DNA from: Ruminococcus_G sp964621905
Lineage (GTDB): Bacteria > Bacillota > Clostridia > Lachnospirales > Lachnospiraceae
Direction: 5' to 3'
Length of the DNA stretch: 64,000 nucleotides
Assembly (NCBI GenBank): GCA_964621905.1
Contig: CAZUNG010000001.1
Span: 186,001 to 250,000 of the forward strand
The first letter of the stretch is position 1; each line of letters starts with the position of its first letter. Positions 44,383 through 52,821 of this stretch are shown here, one piece after another. Under the pieces are notes generated by a model, which ran no database searches, was not told the origin of the DNA, and worked only from the letters and a program-made list of their open reading frames with translations. The position numbers and the translations under genes were made by a program.

Positions 44383-44510
44383 CAACATGAATGCTAACCG
44401 ATGGAATACAATCACTTTATTGATACAGAAAATATAGACAATATCAACTATTCAGAGTGATCCTTCCTATTCATTAGGAATTATCCATCACATTTCAAGG
44501 AGGTAGAAAT

Positions 44511-45650
44511 ATGGAATTCAAGTTATCCCGTGAACAGGAACTTGTTCGTAAGATGGTCCGCGAATTCACAGAGACTGAGGTTGCTCCCATCGCTGCTGAA
44601 ACTGACAGAACGAGTCAGTATCCCGCAAAGACTATCGACGACCTTTTCCGCTATGGAATTATGGGTATGATCGTACCGAAAGAGTACGGCGGGGCAGGCG
44701 CTGATGATCTGTCAGGAGCCATCGCAATTGAAGAACTTTCCAAAGCATGTGCATCTACAGGCGATATTGTAGCAACACATAACGGACTGTGCTGTGGTCC
44801 GATCATCAGTTATGGTTCAGAAGAGCAGAAGAAAAAATATCTTCCAATGCTGACAAAAGAACGTAAGGTCGGTGCTTTCTGTCTGACAGAGGCAGATGCC
44901 GGTTCTGACGCTTCCAAGGGAACAACGACTGCTGTTCTTGACGGAGATCATTACATATTGAATGGTTCTAAGATCTTTATTACAAACGGTTACGTAGCAG
45001 ACGTCTTTATTGTATTTGCCATGACGGATCGTTCTAAAGGGACAAAAGGCATCTCTGCATTTATCGTTGAAAAAGATTTCCCGGGATTTTTAGTAGGAAA
45101 ACACGAAGTTAAGATGGGTCTTCACGGATCACCGACAGCAGAGATTATTTTCCAGGATTGTATTGTTCCGAAGGAAAATATGCTGGGAGTTGAAGGCAAA
45201 GGATTCGGTATCGCTATGGCAACACTGGATGGCGGACGTATCGGTATTGCAGCTCAGGCCCTCGGTATCGCAGAAGGTGCATACAAAGAGGCTATGGATT
45301 TTGCGAAAGTTCGTGTTCAGTTTGGCAGACCGATTTCCAAATTCCAGAATTCTCAGTTTGTATTTGCTGATATGCATGTTGGTATTGAGGCAGGTCGGCT
45401 GCTCACTTATAAGGCAGCCACCGCTAAAATGACTCAGAAACGTTTCACTCTGGAAGCAGCCACAGCGAAACTGTTCTGTTCTGAACTGGCAAACAAAACA
45501 GCAACCAAAGCACTTCAGATGTGTGGTGGATATGGATACACCAACGATTATCCGCTTGAACGTATGATGCGTGATGCCAAGATCACAGAGATCTATGAAG
45601 GAACATCTGAGATCCAGCGTGTCGTAATTTCCGGAAATATTCTGAATTAA
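44511..45650 (+). CDS. Acyl-CoA dehydrogenase (butyryl-CoA type), copy 1
   Basis: A 379-residue FAD flavoprotein of the short-chain acyl-CoA dehydrogenase family. FAD-binding segments are AFCLTEADAGSD and IFITNGYVADVF; the catalytic Glu sits in ITEIYEGTSEIQR near the C-terminus. In anaerobes such enzymes reduce crotonyl-CoA to butyryl-CoA with the Etf encoded just behind, usually bifurcating electrons to ferredoxin. It differs from the copy at 47925 along its whole length, including the substrate loop, so the two may prefer different acyl-CoAs. Ribosome-binding site AAGGAGG. Confidence 0.93.
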   Translation: MEFKLSREQELVRKMVREFTETEVAPIAAETDRTSQYPAKTIDDLFRYGIMGMIVPKEYGGAGADDLSGAIAIEELSKACASTGDIVATHNGLCCGPIISYGSEEQKKKYLPMLTKERKVGAFCLTEADAGSDASKGTTTAVLDGDHYILNGSKIFITNGYVADVFIVFAMTDRSKGTKGISAFIVEKDFPGFLVGKHEVKMGLHGSPTAEIIFQDCIVPKENMLGVEGKGFGIAMATLDGGRIGIAAQALGIAEGAYKEAMDFAKVRVQFGRPISKFQNSQFVFADMHVGIEAGRLLTYKAATAKMTQKRFTLEAATAKLFCSELANKTATKALQMCGGYGYTNDYPLERMMRDAKITEIYEGTSEIQRVVISGNILN

Positions 45651-45666
45651 GGAGGAGATACGAGTC

Positions 45667-46467
45667 ATGAAAATAATTGTTTGTGTAAAACAGGTACCAG
45701 ATACCTCCGGCAAACTCGCAGTGAATCCAGACGGGACACTGAACCGGGCTTCCATGGAGACAATCACAAACCCGGATGACCTGAATGCTGTTGAGGCAGC
45801 ACTGAAATTAAAAGATGAGACAGGCTGTGAAGTAATCGCAGTGACAATGGGCCCGCCGCCGGCAGAAGGAATGCTGCGTGAGATTATCGCCCGCGGAGCA
45901 GACAAAGCAGTGCTGATTTCCGCACGTGAATTCGGTGGATCCGATACATATGCAACATCCCAGATCATCGCAGCGGCGATCGAACATATCGGTCTTGAGA
46001 AAGATGATATTGTATTCTGCGGACGTCAGGCAATCGACGGAGATACCGCACAGGTAGGCCCGCAGATTGCAGAGAAACTGAATCTGCCGCAGGTAACATA
46101 CGCACAGGATATCCGCAAAGAAGGGGACACACTGACAGTACAGCGTGCACTGGAAGACGGATATATGACAATCAAAGTACAGACTCCATGTATGATCACA
46201 TGCATCAAAGAGCTGAACGAACCGCGTTACATGAGCATTGGCGGAATCTATGAAGCATATGAGAAGCCGATGGAAGTGTTTGATTACAACACACTGAAAG
46301 ACAGCCCGCTCATCGATGTAAATAACATCGGGCTTGCAGGTTCTCCGACAAACATCCTGACATCTTTCACACCGCCGCAGAAGGGCGCAGGTCAGATGCT
46401 TGAGGGCGCAGACCAGGAAACATGTGATAAACTGGCAGGAATGCTCGCTGAGAAACATATGATCTAA
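45667..46467 (+). CDS. etfB: Electron transfer flavoprotein beta subunit, copy 1
   Basis: A 266-residue EtfB: MKIIVCVKQVPDT start, the nucleotide-binding GRQAIDGDTAQVGP and KTPC-type variant VQTPCMITC. It pairs with EtfA to carry electrons for the acyl-CoA dehydrogenase encoded 16 nt upstream. Its DNA is identical to that at 49095-49895. In butyrate formers this type of Etf bifurcates electrons from NADH, which I infer here. Confidence 0.96.
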   Translation: MKIIVCVKQVPDTSGKLAVNPDGTLNRASMETITNPDDLNAVEAALKLKDETGCEVIAVTMGPPPAEGMLREIIARGADKAVLISAREFGGSDTYATSQIIAAAIEHIGLEKDDIVFCGRQAIDGDTAQVGPQIAEKLNLPQVTYAQDIRKEGDTLTVQRALEDGYMTIKVQTPCMITCIKELNEPRYMSIGGIYEAYEKPMEVFDYNTLKDSPLIDVNNIGLAGSPTNILTSFTPPQKGAGQMLEGADQETCDKLAGMLAEKHMI

Positions 46468-46484
46468 GAGAGGAGAAAGAGGAC

Positions 46485-47621
46485 ATGCAAAATTTCGATA
46501 GTAGTAATGTATCTGCTTTTAAGGACGTATGGGTATTCTGTGAGCAGAGAGAAGGAAAACTGATGCCGACTGACTTCGAGCTTTTGTCTGAAGGCCGCCG
46601 TCTGGCAGATGAGCTTGGAGTAAAACTGGTAGGGCTTCTTCTTGGAAACAACGTAGAAGGTCTTGCAAAAGAGCTGGGAGGATACGGAGCAGACAAAGTG
46701 ATCGTGGCAGATCATGAGCTTCTGAGCGTATACACGACAGATGGATATACAAAAGTAATCTGTGACATTATCGCAGAAGAGAAACCGGAAATTTTCCTGA
46801 TCGGGGCATCCAATATCGGCCGTGACCTGGGTCCGCGCTGTGCGGCAAGACTCCATACAGGACTGTGTGCAGACTGTACACATCTGGATGTGGATGTGGA
46901 AAATTATCAGGAATTCTTAAGAAATAATTCCGTACTTGCAGAGGACAGAATCACAAAGACAAATACAGCAAGAGTGCTGGGACAGCCTCATGATGTAGCG
47001 AAAGATCTGAAGATGACCCGTCCGGCATTCGGAGGAAACCTGATGGCAACGATCATCTGCCCGAGATTCCGTCCGTCCATGGCAACTGTAAGACCGGGCG
47101 TACTGAAAAAAGGAGCATTTGACGAAGCGAAGGCAAATGCAGTAGAAGTCGTAAAAGCAGCGGTAGAACTGTCAGAAGCAGATATGCAGACAGAAGTTGT
47201 AGAAGTCGTAAAAGCAGCGAAGAAACTGGTAGACCTGGTAGGTGCAGAGTATGTTGTATCGGTAGGCCGTGGTATTTCTTCAAACGTAGAAGAAGGAATC
47301 AAGATTGCGCATGATCTGGCAGATGCACTTGGCGGCGTCGTAGGAGGATCCCGTGCAGCGATCGACAGCGGCTGGCTGACAGCAGATCATCAGGTAGGCC
47401 AGACAGGAAAGACGGTTCATCCAAGGATTTATGTAGCGCTTGGGATTTCGGGAGCGATCCAGCACAAAGCCGGAATGCAGGAATCAGAGTGCATCATCGC
47501 AGTCAACAAAAATGCGGCAGCGCCGATTTTTGAGATTGCAGACTACGGAATCACAGGAGACCTGTTCAAAGTAGCGCCGATGCTGGCTGAAGCGATCAAA
47601 GCTGTGAAGGCTGCTAAATAA
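46485..47621 (+). CDS. etfA: Electron transfer flavoprotein alpha subunit, copy 1
   Basis: A 378-residue EtfA. The N-terminal domain contains WVFCEQREGKL; the C-terminal FAD domain contains GRGISSN, GGSRAAIDSGW, HQVGQTGKTVHP and IAVNKN. It lies 17 nt after etfB and ends an operon that stops at the hairpin at 47636. The DNA is identical to the second copy at 49913-51049. Confidence 0.96.
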   Translation: MQNFDSSNVSAFKDVWVFCEQREGKLMPTDFELLSEGRRLADELGVKLVGLLLGNNVEGLAKELGGYGADKVIVADHELLSVYTTDGYTKVICDIIAEEKPEIFLIGASNIGRDLGPRCAARLHTGLCADCTHLDVDVENYQEFLRNNSVLAEDRITKTNTARVLGQPHDVAKDLKMTRPAFGGNLMATIICPRFRPSMATVRPGVLKKGAFDEAKANAVEVVKAAVELSEADMQTEVVEVVKAAKKLVDLVGAEYVVSVGRGISSNVEEGIKIAHDLADALGGVVGGSRAAIDSGWLTADHQVGQTGKTVHPRIYVALGISGAIQHKAGMQESECIIAVNKNAAAPIFEIADYGITGDLFKVAPMLAEAIKAVKAAK

Positions 47622-47635
47622 GATTAATGAAAGAA

Positions 47636-47680
47636 GGCTCAGAGTCCTGACAGACACGGAAGGGCAGTCTGGGCCTTTTT
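47636..47680 (+). terminator. Intrinsic terminator after etfA copy 1
   Basis: GGCTCAGA (47636-47643) pairs with TCTGGGCC (47668-47675), followed by TTTTT. The loop is long (24 nt) and may fold further. Confidence 0.75.
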
Positions 47681-47776
47681 CATTACGAAGGAAGTGCCAA
47701 ACGATGGTGCATTTTAGTATTTTCAGGAAAATTTTCTTGTAAAAGAAAAACTTCAGGTGAAATACTTACAAAAATA

Positions 47777-47805
47777 TTGATTTTTAATTAACGAACAGCT
47801 ATAAT
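47777..47805 (+). promoter_or_regulatory. Sigma-A promoter for the second acd-etf operon
   Basis: TTGATT (47777-47782), 17 nt, TATAAT (47800-47805). It would start a leader of about 110 nt before the dehydrogenase gene. Confidence 0.75.
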
Positions 47806-47812
47806 ATTTTTA

Positions 47813-47905
47813 TGAGAAGTTTTGCCCGGGGAAAGCTGTGCTGTGAACCGGTGAAGCTTGACGGGAAGTTATAAGGCTGAGGTGTAACCCCCAAAAAAAC
47901 ATAAA
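47813..47905 (+). promoter_or_regulatory. Structured 5' leader of unknown class
   Basis: Within the leader, CCCG (47826) can pair with CGGG (about 47867), enclosing AAGCT/AGCTT. GTTA can pair with TAAC downstream, and a GGGG near 47830 could meet CCCCC near 47890. The stretch is much richer in G and C than its AT-rich surroundings. It does not match a riboswitch class I know, and the first acd operon lacks it. Confidence 0.35.
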
Positions 47906-47924
47906 GTAAAAGGAGATAATGACT

Positions 47925-49076
47925 GTGAACTTTCAACTAACAAAGGAACAAGAACTTGTCAGAAAAATGGTTGCAGAATTCGCTGAGAACGAAGTGAAAC
48001 CAATCGCTGCAGAAATTGATGTCACAGAAAAATTCCCAATGGAAAATGTACAGAAGCTTTTCCGTTATGGCGTTATGGGAATGAACATGCCTAAAGAGTA
48101 TGGCGGAGCAGGAGCCGATGATATTGCCTATGCGATGGCAGTGGAAGAACTCGCAAAGAAATGTGCGGCAACAGCAGTAATCGTTGCGGCTCATAATTCA
48201 CTTGCATGCTGGCCGATTCTGAAATTCGGTACAGAGGAACAGAAGAAAAAATATCTGACGCAGATGACAAGCGGTACAATCGGCGCTTTCTGTCTGACAG
48301 AGCCGGAAGCAGGTACGGACGCGGCAGCACAGCAGACAACAGCTGTTCTTGACGGAGATCACTATGTGCTGAACGGTAATAAGATTTTTATCACAAACGG
48401 CGGAGTTGCTGATATCTTTGTTGTGTTTGCCATGACGGATCCGTCCAAGGGAACAAGAGGTATCTCTGCATTTATTGTTGAGTCTTCTTATCCTGGATTT
48501 TCACGCGGGCAGGTAGAAGATAAGATGGGTATCCGTGCTTCTTCTACAACAGAGATTGTGTTTGAAGATTGTATCGTTCCGAAAGAAAATCTGCTCGGTG
48601 TTGAAGGAAAAGGCTACAATGTTGCCATGGCAACACTGGACGGCGGACGTATCGGTATTGCAGCTCAGGCTCTCGGTATTGCACAGGGTGCACAGGATGA
48701 GCTGGTATCTTACGTACAGCAGAGAGTTCAGTTTGGCAAACCCCTTTCTAAATTCCAGAATACACAGTTCCAGATTGCAGATATGGAAGCACGTATCTGT
48801 GCAGCACGCTGGCTGGTATATGACGCGGCCAACAGAAAGCACTTAAGTTCTCAGGGCCAGAAAATTTCTTATGGAAAAGAATCTGCGATGGCCAAATTGT
48901 TTGCTGCAGAGACAGCAATGGCCGTTACAACGAAAGTTGTTCAGCTCCATGGTGGTTACGGATATATCAAAGAATACCCGGTTGAGCGTATGATGAGAGA
49001 CGCTAAGATCACAGAGATCTATGAGGGAACATCAGAAGTTCAGAGAATGGTAATCGCTAAAAACGTAATCAAATAA
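47925..49076 (+). CDS. Acyl-CoA dehydrogenase (butyryl-CoA type), copy 2
   Basis: A 383-residue paralogue of the enzyme at 44511 with the same motifs (AFCLTEPEAGTD, IFITNGGVADIF, ITEIYEGTSEVQR with catalytic Glu). I place the start at GTG 47925: AGGAG lies 9 nt before it, while the ATG at 47919 is only 3 nt from that site, and the GTG start aligns exactly with the N-terminus of copy 1. It is the first gene of an operon running through etfBA, the dehydratase and crotonase, so this copy is the likely crotonyl-CoA reductase of the 4-hydroxybutyrate pathway. Confidence 0.92.
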   Translation: MNFQLTKEQELVRKMVAEFAENEVKPIAAEIDVTEKFPMENVQKLFRYGVMGMNMPKEYGGAGADDIAYAMAVEELAKKCAATAVIVAAHNSLACWPILKFGTEEQKKKYLTQMTSGTIGAFCLTEPEAGTDAAAQQTTAVLDGDHYVLNGNKIFITNGGVADIFVVFAMTDPSKGTRGISAFIVESSYPGFSRGQVEDKMGIRASSTTEIVFEDCIVPKENLLGVEGKGYNVAMATLDGGRIGIAAQALGIAQGAQDELVSYVQQRVQFGKPLSKFQNTQFQIADMEARICAARWLVYDAANRKHLSSQGQKISYGKESAMAKLFAAETAMAVTTKVVQLHGGYGYIKEYPVERMMRDAKITEIYEGTSEVQRMVIAKNVIK

Positions 49077-49094
49077 ACAGGAGGAAAGATAATC

Positions 49095-49895
49095 ATGAAA
49101 ATAATTGTTTGTGTAAAACAGGTACCAGATACCTCCGGCAAACTCGCAGTGAATCCAGACGGGACACTGAACCGGGCTTCCATGGAGACAATCACAAACC
49201 CGGATGACCTGAATGCTGTTGAGGCAGCACTGAAATTAAAAGATGAGACAGGCTGTGAAGTAATCGCAGTGACAATGGGCCCGCCGCCGGCAGAAGGAAT
49301 GCTGCGTGAGATTATCGCCCGCGGAGCAGACAAAGCAGTGCTGATTTCCGCACGTGAATTCGGTGGATCCGATACATATGCAACATCCCAGATCATCGCA
49401 GCGGCGATCGAACATATCGGTCTTGAGAAAGATGATATTGTATTCTGCGGACGTCAGGCAATCGACGGAGATACCGCACAGGTAGGCCCGCAGATTGCAG
49501 AGAAACTGAATCTGCCGCAGGTAACATACGCACAGGATATCCGCAAAGAAGGGGACACACTGACAGTACAGCGTGCACTGGAAGACGGATATATGACAAT
49601 CAAAGTACAGACTCCATGTATGATCACATGCATCAAAGAGCTGAACGAACCGCGTTACATGAGCATTGGCGGAATCTATGAAGCATATGAGAAGCCGATG
49701 GAAGTGTTTGATTACAACACACTGAAAGACAGCCCGCTCATCGATGTAAATAACATCGGGCTTGCAGGTTCTCCGACAAACATCCTGACATCTTTCACAC
49801 CGCCGCAGAAGGGCGCAGGTCAGATGCTTGAGGGCGCAGACCAGGAAACATGTGATAAACTGGCAGGAATGCTCGCTGAGAAACATATGATCTAA
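49095..49895 (+). CDS. etfB: Electron transfer flavoprotein beta subunit, copy 2
   Basis: This 266-residue EtfB has the same amino acid and nucleotide sequence as copy 1. Only the ribosome-binding region differs (CAGGAGGAAAGATAATC here). It provides the beta subunit for the second dehydrogenase set. Because the proteins are the same, either dehydrogenase can use Etf from either operon. Confidence 0.96.
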   Translation: MKIIVCVKQVPDTSGKLAVNPDGTLNRASMETITNPDDLNAVEAALKLKDETGCEVIAVTMGPPPAEGMLREIIARGADKAVLISAREFGGSDTYATSQIIAAAIEHIGLEKDDIVFCGRQAIDGDTAQVGPQIAEKLNLPQVTYAQDIRKEGDTLTVQRALEDGYMTIKVQTPCMITCIKELNEPRYMSIGGIYEAYEKPMEVFDYNTLKDSPLIDVNNIGLAGSPTNILTSFTPPQKGAGQMLEGADQETCDKLAGMLAEKHMI

Positions 49896-49912
49896 GAGAG
49901 GAGAAAGAGGAC

Positions 49913-51049
49913 ATGCAAAATTTCGATAGTAGTAATGTATCTGCTTTTAAGGACGTATGGGTATTCTGTGAGCAGAGAGAAGGAAAACTGATGCCGACTG
50001 ACTTCGAGCTTTTGTCTGAAGGCCGCCGTCTGGCAGATGAGCTTGGAGTAAAACTGGTAGGGCTTCTTCTTGGAAACAACGTAGAAGGTCTTGCAAAAGA
50101 GCTGGGAGGATACGGAGCAGACAAAGTGATCGTGGCAGATCATGAGCTTCTGAGCGTATACACGACAGATGGATATACAAAAGTAATCTGTGACATTATC
50201 GCAGAAGAGAAACCGGAAATTTTCCTGATCGGGGCATCCAATATCGGCCGTGACCTGGGTCCGCGCTGTGCGGCAAGACTCCATACAGGACTGTGTGCAG
50301 ACTGTACACATCTGGATGTGGATGTGGAAAATTATCAGGAATTCTTAAGAAATAATTCCGTACTTGCAGAGGACAGAATCACAAAGACAAATACAGCAAG
50401 AGTGCTGGGACAGCCTCATGATGTAGCGAAAGATCTGAAGATGACCCGTCCGGCATTCGGAGGAAACCTGATGGCAACGATCATCTGCCCGAGATTCCGT
50501 CCGTCCATGGCAACTGTAAGACCGGGCGTACTGAAAAAAGGAGCATTTGACGAAGCGAAGGCAAATGCAGTAGAAGTCGTAAAAGCAGCGGTAGAACTGT
50601 CAGAAGCAGATATGCAGACAGAAGTTGTAGAAGTCGTAAAAGCAGCGAAGAAACTGGTAGACCTGGTAGGTGCAGAGTATGTTGTATCGGTAGGCCGTGG
50701 TATTTCTTCAAACGTAGAAGAAGGAATCAAGATTGCGCATGATCTGGCAGATGCACTTGGCGGCGTCGTAGGAGGATCCCGTGCAGCGATCGACAGCGGC
50801 TGGCTGACAGCAGATCATCAGGTAGGCCAGACAGGAAAGACGGTTCATCCAAGGATTTATGTAGCGCTTGGGATTTCGGGAGCGATCCAGCACAAAGCCG
50901 GAATGCAGGAATCAGAGTGCATCATCGCAGTCAACAAAAATGCGGCAGCGCCGATTTTTGAGATTGCAGACTACGGAATCACAGGAGACCTGTTCAAAGT
51001 AGCGCCGATGCTGGCTGAAGCGATCAAAGCTGTGAAGGCTGCTAAATAA
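49913..51049 (+). CDS. etfA: Electron transfer flavoprotein alpha subunit, copy 2
   Basis: A 378-residue EtfA identical to copy 1, with the FAD-domain motifs GGSRAAIDSGW and QVGQTGKTVHP. After its stop the sequence diverges at once from copy 1 and leads within 22 nt to the 4-hydroxybutyryl-CoA dehydratase gene instead of to a terminator, so this copy is embedded in the longer pathway operon. Confidence 0.96.
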   Translation: MQNFDSSNVSAFKDVWVFCEQREGKLMPTDFELLSEGRRLADELGVKLVGLLLGNNVEGLAKELGGYGADKVIVADHELLSVYTTDGYTKVICDIIAEEKPEIFLIGASNIGRDLGPRCAARLHTGLCADCTHLDVDVENYQEFLRNNSVLAEDRITKTNTARVLGQPHDVAKDLKMTRPAFGGNLMATIICPRFRPSMATVRPGVLKKGAFDEAKANAVEVVKAAVELSEADMQTEVVEVVKAAKKLVDLVGAEYVVSVGRGISSNVEEGIKIAHDLADALGGVVGGSRAAIDSGWLTADHQVGQTGKTVHPRIYVALGISGAIQHKAGMQESECIIAVNKNAAAPIFEIADYGITGDLFKVAPMLAEAIKAVKAAK

Positions 51050-51071
51050 TACAATTTGGAGGTAATGCCTA

Positions 51072-52523
51072 ATGATGACTCGGGAAGAATACTTTGAGAG
51101 TTTAAGAAAATTAAACCTGAAAGTATACATGTTTGGTGAATTAGTAGAAAACCCAGTTGACAACCCCATTATTCGTCCGTCCCTGAATTCAATCGGGATG
51201 ACATACGAGCTGGCAAATCAGCCGGAATACGAAGATCTGATGACTGCTACTTCTTCTCTGAACGGTCAGAAGATTAACCGTTTTACACATCTTCACCAGA
51301 GTACGGAAGATCTTGTAAAAAAAGTTAAAATGTTACGTTTGTTAGGACAGAAAACCGGCTCCTGTTTCCAGAGATGTGTCGGTATGGATGCCAACAATGC
51401 AGTATTCTCTACTACATATGAAATTGATCAGGCTTACGGGACAAATTATCATGAGAATTTCAAAAAATTCCTGAATGATGTTCAGCTGAAAGACCTGGTG
51501 GTAGACGGTGCCATGACAGATCCGAAAGGTGACCGTTCTTTAGCACCAAGCAAACAGGCGGATCCGGATTCTTATCTGCACGTTGTGGAGCGTCGTCCGG
51601 ACGGCGTGGTTGTGCGCGGCGCGAAGGCTCATCAGACGGGTATCGTGAATTCTCATGAAGTTCTTGTCATGCCGACGATTGCAATGAAACCTGATGATAA
51701 GGATTATGCAATTTCATTTGCAATTCCTACGGATTCCGAAGGTATTTTCATGATTTACGGACGTCAGTCATGCGATACCCGAAAGACCGAAGAAGGTGCG
51801 GACATTGATCTTGGCAATAAGAATTTTGGAGGACATGAAGCGCTCGTTATTTTCGACAACGTATTTGTTCCGAACGAACGCATCTTCATGAATGGGGAGA
51901 CAGAGTTTGCCGGTATGCTGGTAGAGCGTTTCTCCGGATACCATCGCCAGAGTTACGGCGGATGTAAAGTAGGCGTGGGCGATGTCCTGATCGGCGCCAC
52001 AGCTCTGGCAGCAGAGTACAATGGTGCGGCAAAGGCTTCCCACGTAAAAGATAAACTGATCGAGATGACTCATCTCAATGAGACATTATTCAGCTGTGGT
52101 GTTGCCTGCTCCTGCGAAGGATGTAAGACAAAATCAGGAAACTATATGATTGATCTGCTGCTGGCAAATGTCTGCAAACAGAATATCACCAGATTCCCGT
52201 ATGAGATCGTACGTCTTGCAGAAGATATCGCAGGCGGACTGATGGTTACACTGCCGTCTGAAAAAGATTACAATACAGCTGACCTGAAGCCATATATTGA
52301 AAAATACCTGGTAGGTGTAGAGGGTGTTTCCGTTGAGGACAGAATGAGAATTATGCGCCTGATTGAAAATATTTCTCTCGGAACAGCTGCAGTGGGATAC
52401 CGCACAGAGTCTATGCACGGAGCAGGATCTCCTCAGGCTCAGCGTATCATGATTTCACGTCAGAGTAATCTGGAACAGAAAAAAGAACTGGCAAAGAACA
52501 TTGCCAATATTAAAAAGGATTGA
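51072..52523 (+). CDS. abfD: 4-hydroxybutyryl-CoA dehydratase / vinylacetyl-CoA isomerase
   Basis: AbfD converts 4-hydroxybutyryl-CoA to crotonyl-CoA by a radical mechanism with FAD and a [4Fe-4S] cluster. The 483-residue sequence strongly resembles the Clostridium aminobutyricum enzyme throughout. All four cluster ligands are kept with an offset of one residue: Cys98 and Cys102 (CFQRC), His291 and Cys298 (GYHRQSYGGC). The C-terminal GYRTESMHGAGSPQAQR is also typical. It follows etfA by 22 nt behind TTGGAGG. It supplies the crotonyl-CoA reduced by the upstream Acd-Etf. Confidence 0.96.
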   Translation: MMTREEYFESLRKLNLKVYMFGELVENPVDNPIIRPSLNSIGMTYELANQPEYEDLMTATSSLNGQKINRFTHLHQSTEDLVKKVKMLRLLGQKTGSCFQRCVGMDANNAVFSTTYEIDQAYGTNYHENFKKFLNDVQLKDLVVDGAMTDPKGDRSLAPSKQADPDSYLHVVERRPDGVVVRGAKAHQTGIVNSHEVLVMPTIAMKPDDKDYAISFAIPTDSEGIFMIYGRQSCDTRKTEEGADIDLGNKNFGGHEALVIFDNVFVPNERIFMNGETEFAGMLVERFSGYHRQSYGGCKVGVGDVLIGATALAAEYNGAAKASHVKDKLIEMTHLNETLFSCGVACSCEGCKTKSGNYMIDLLLANVCKQNITRFPYEIVRLAEDIAGGLMVTLPSEKDYNTADLKPYIEKYLVGVEGVSVEDRMRIMRLIENISLGTAAVGYRTESMHGAGSPQAQRIMISRQSNLEQKKELAKNIANIKKD

Positions 52524-52810
52524 TTTTAGGTATTAAATACTGCGGCGGCTGCAACCCGGCGTATGACCGGGTGGCCGCTGTAAATGAACTGAAGAAATCT
52601 TTAAAAGACCTGGAGATTTCATTTACGACTTACCGCGCAGATGAGGATTACGATGCCTGCCTGCTGGTAAGGGGATGTAATCGGGATTGTGTGTCAGATA
52701 AAGAATTCTCTAATTGCGGGCGGATGTTTAACGCAGCATGCAACGAGGATTTTTTAATAATTAAAAGTGAGCTTCGCGCATGGTTTCAGGCGAATATGCG
52801 TGAAGAGTAA
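52520..52810 (+). CDS. Small cysteine-rich protein with CGGCNP motif (uncharacterised)
   Basis: A 96-residue protein starting with TTG at 52520, which overlaps the dehydratase stop (TTGA) and has AAAAGGA upstream, so it is coupled to it. It begins with KYCGGCNPAYDRVAAV and has further cysteines in DACLLVRGCNRDCV, SNCGRM and AACNED, seven in all. The first CxxC could bind iron-sulfur, zinc or work as a redox pair. I know similar CGGCNP..DR small proteins beside anaerobic CoA-ester and radical enzymes but no tested function. Its position suggests a role in maturing, repairing or reducing the oxygen-sensitive dehydratase. Confidence 0.75.
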   Translation: MILGIKYCGGCNPAYDRVAAVNELKKSLKDLEISFTTYRADEDYDACLLVRGCNRDCVSDKEFSNCGRMFNAACNEDFLIIKSELRAWFQANMREE

Positions 52811-52821
52811 GGAGCAATGAT

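Larger units (their letters stand above)
45665..47621 (+). repeat. Perfect long direct repeat, etfBA copy 1 (1,957 bp)
   Basis: From TC just before the etfB ATG to the TAA of etfA, this sequence appears identical to 49093-51049, including the intergenic bases. Even non-coding-frame translations agree between the copies. Identity stops abruptly at both ends: the ribosome-binding regions before and the bases after the stop differ. Confidence 0.93.
49093..51049 (+). repeat. Perfect long direct repeat, etfBA copy 2 (1,957 bp)
   Basis: The partner of 45665-47621, offset by 3,428 bp in the same orientation. Neither inverted repeats nor a transposase gene bound the copies. Confidence 0.93.

Noticed and set aside
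45808..46458. Long minus-strand frames inside etfB/etfA, repeated at 49236-50311
   Set aside because: They are shadows of the real etf genes and repeat only because the DNA repeats. They have no ribosome-binding sites or recognisable protein features.
45665..51049. etfBA repeat as a composite transposon
   Set aside because: No transposase, terminal inverted repeats or target duplications are seen at the edges.
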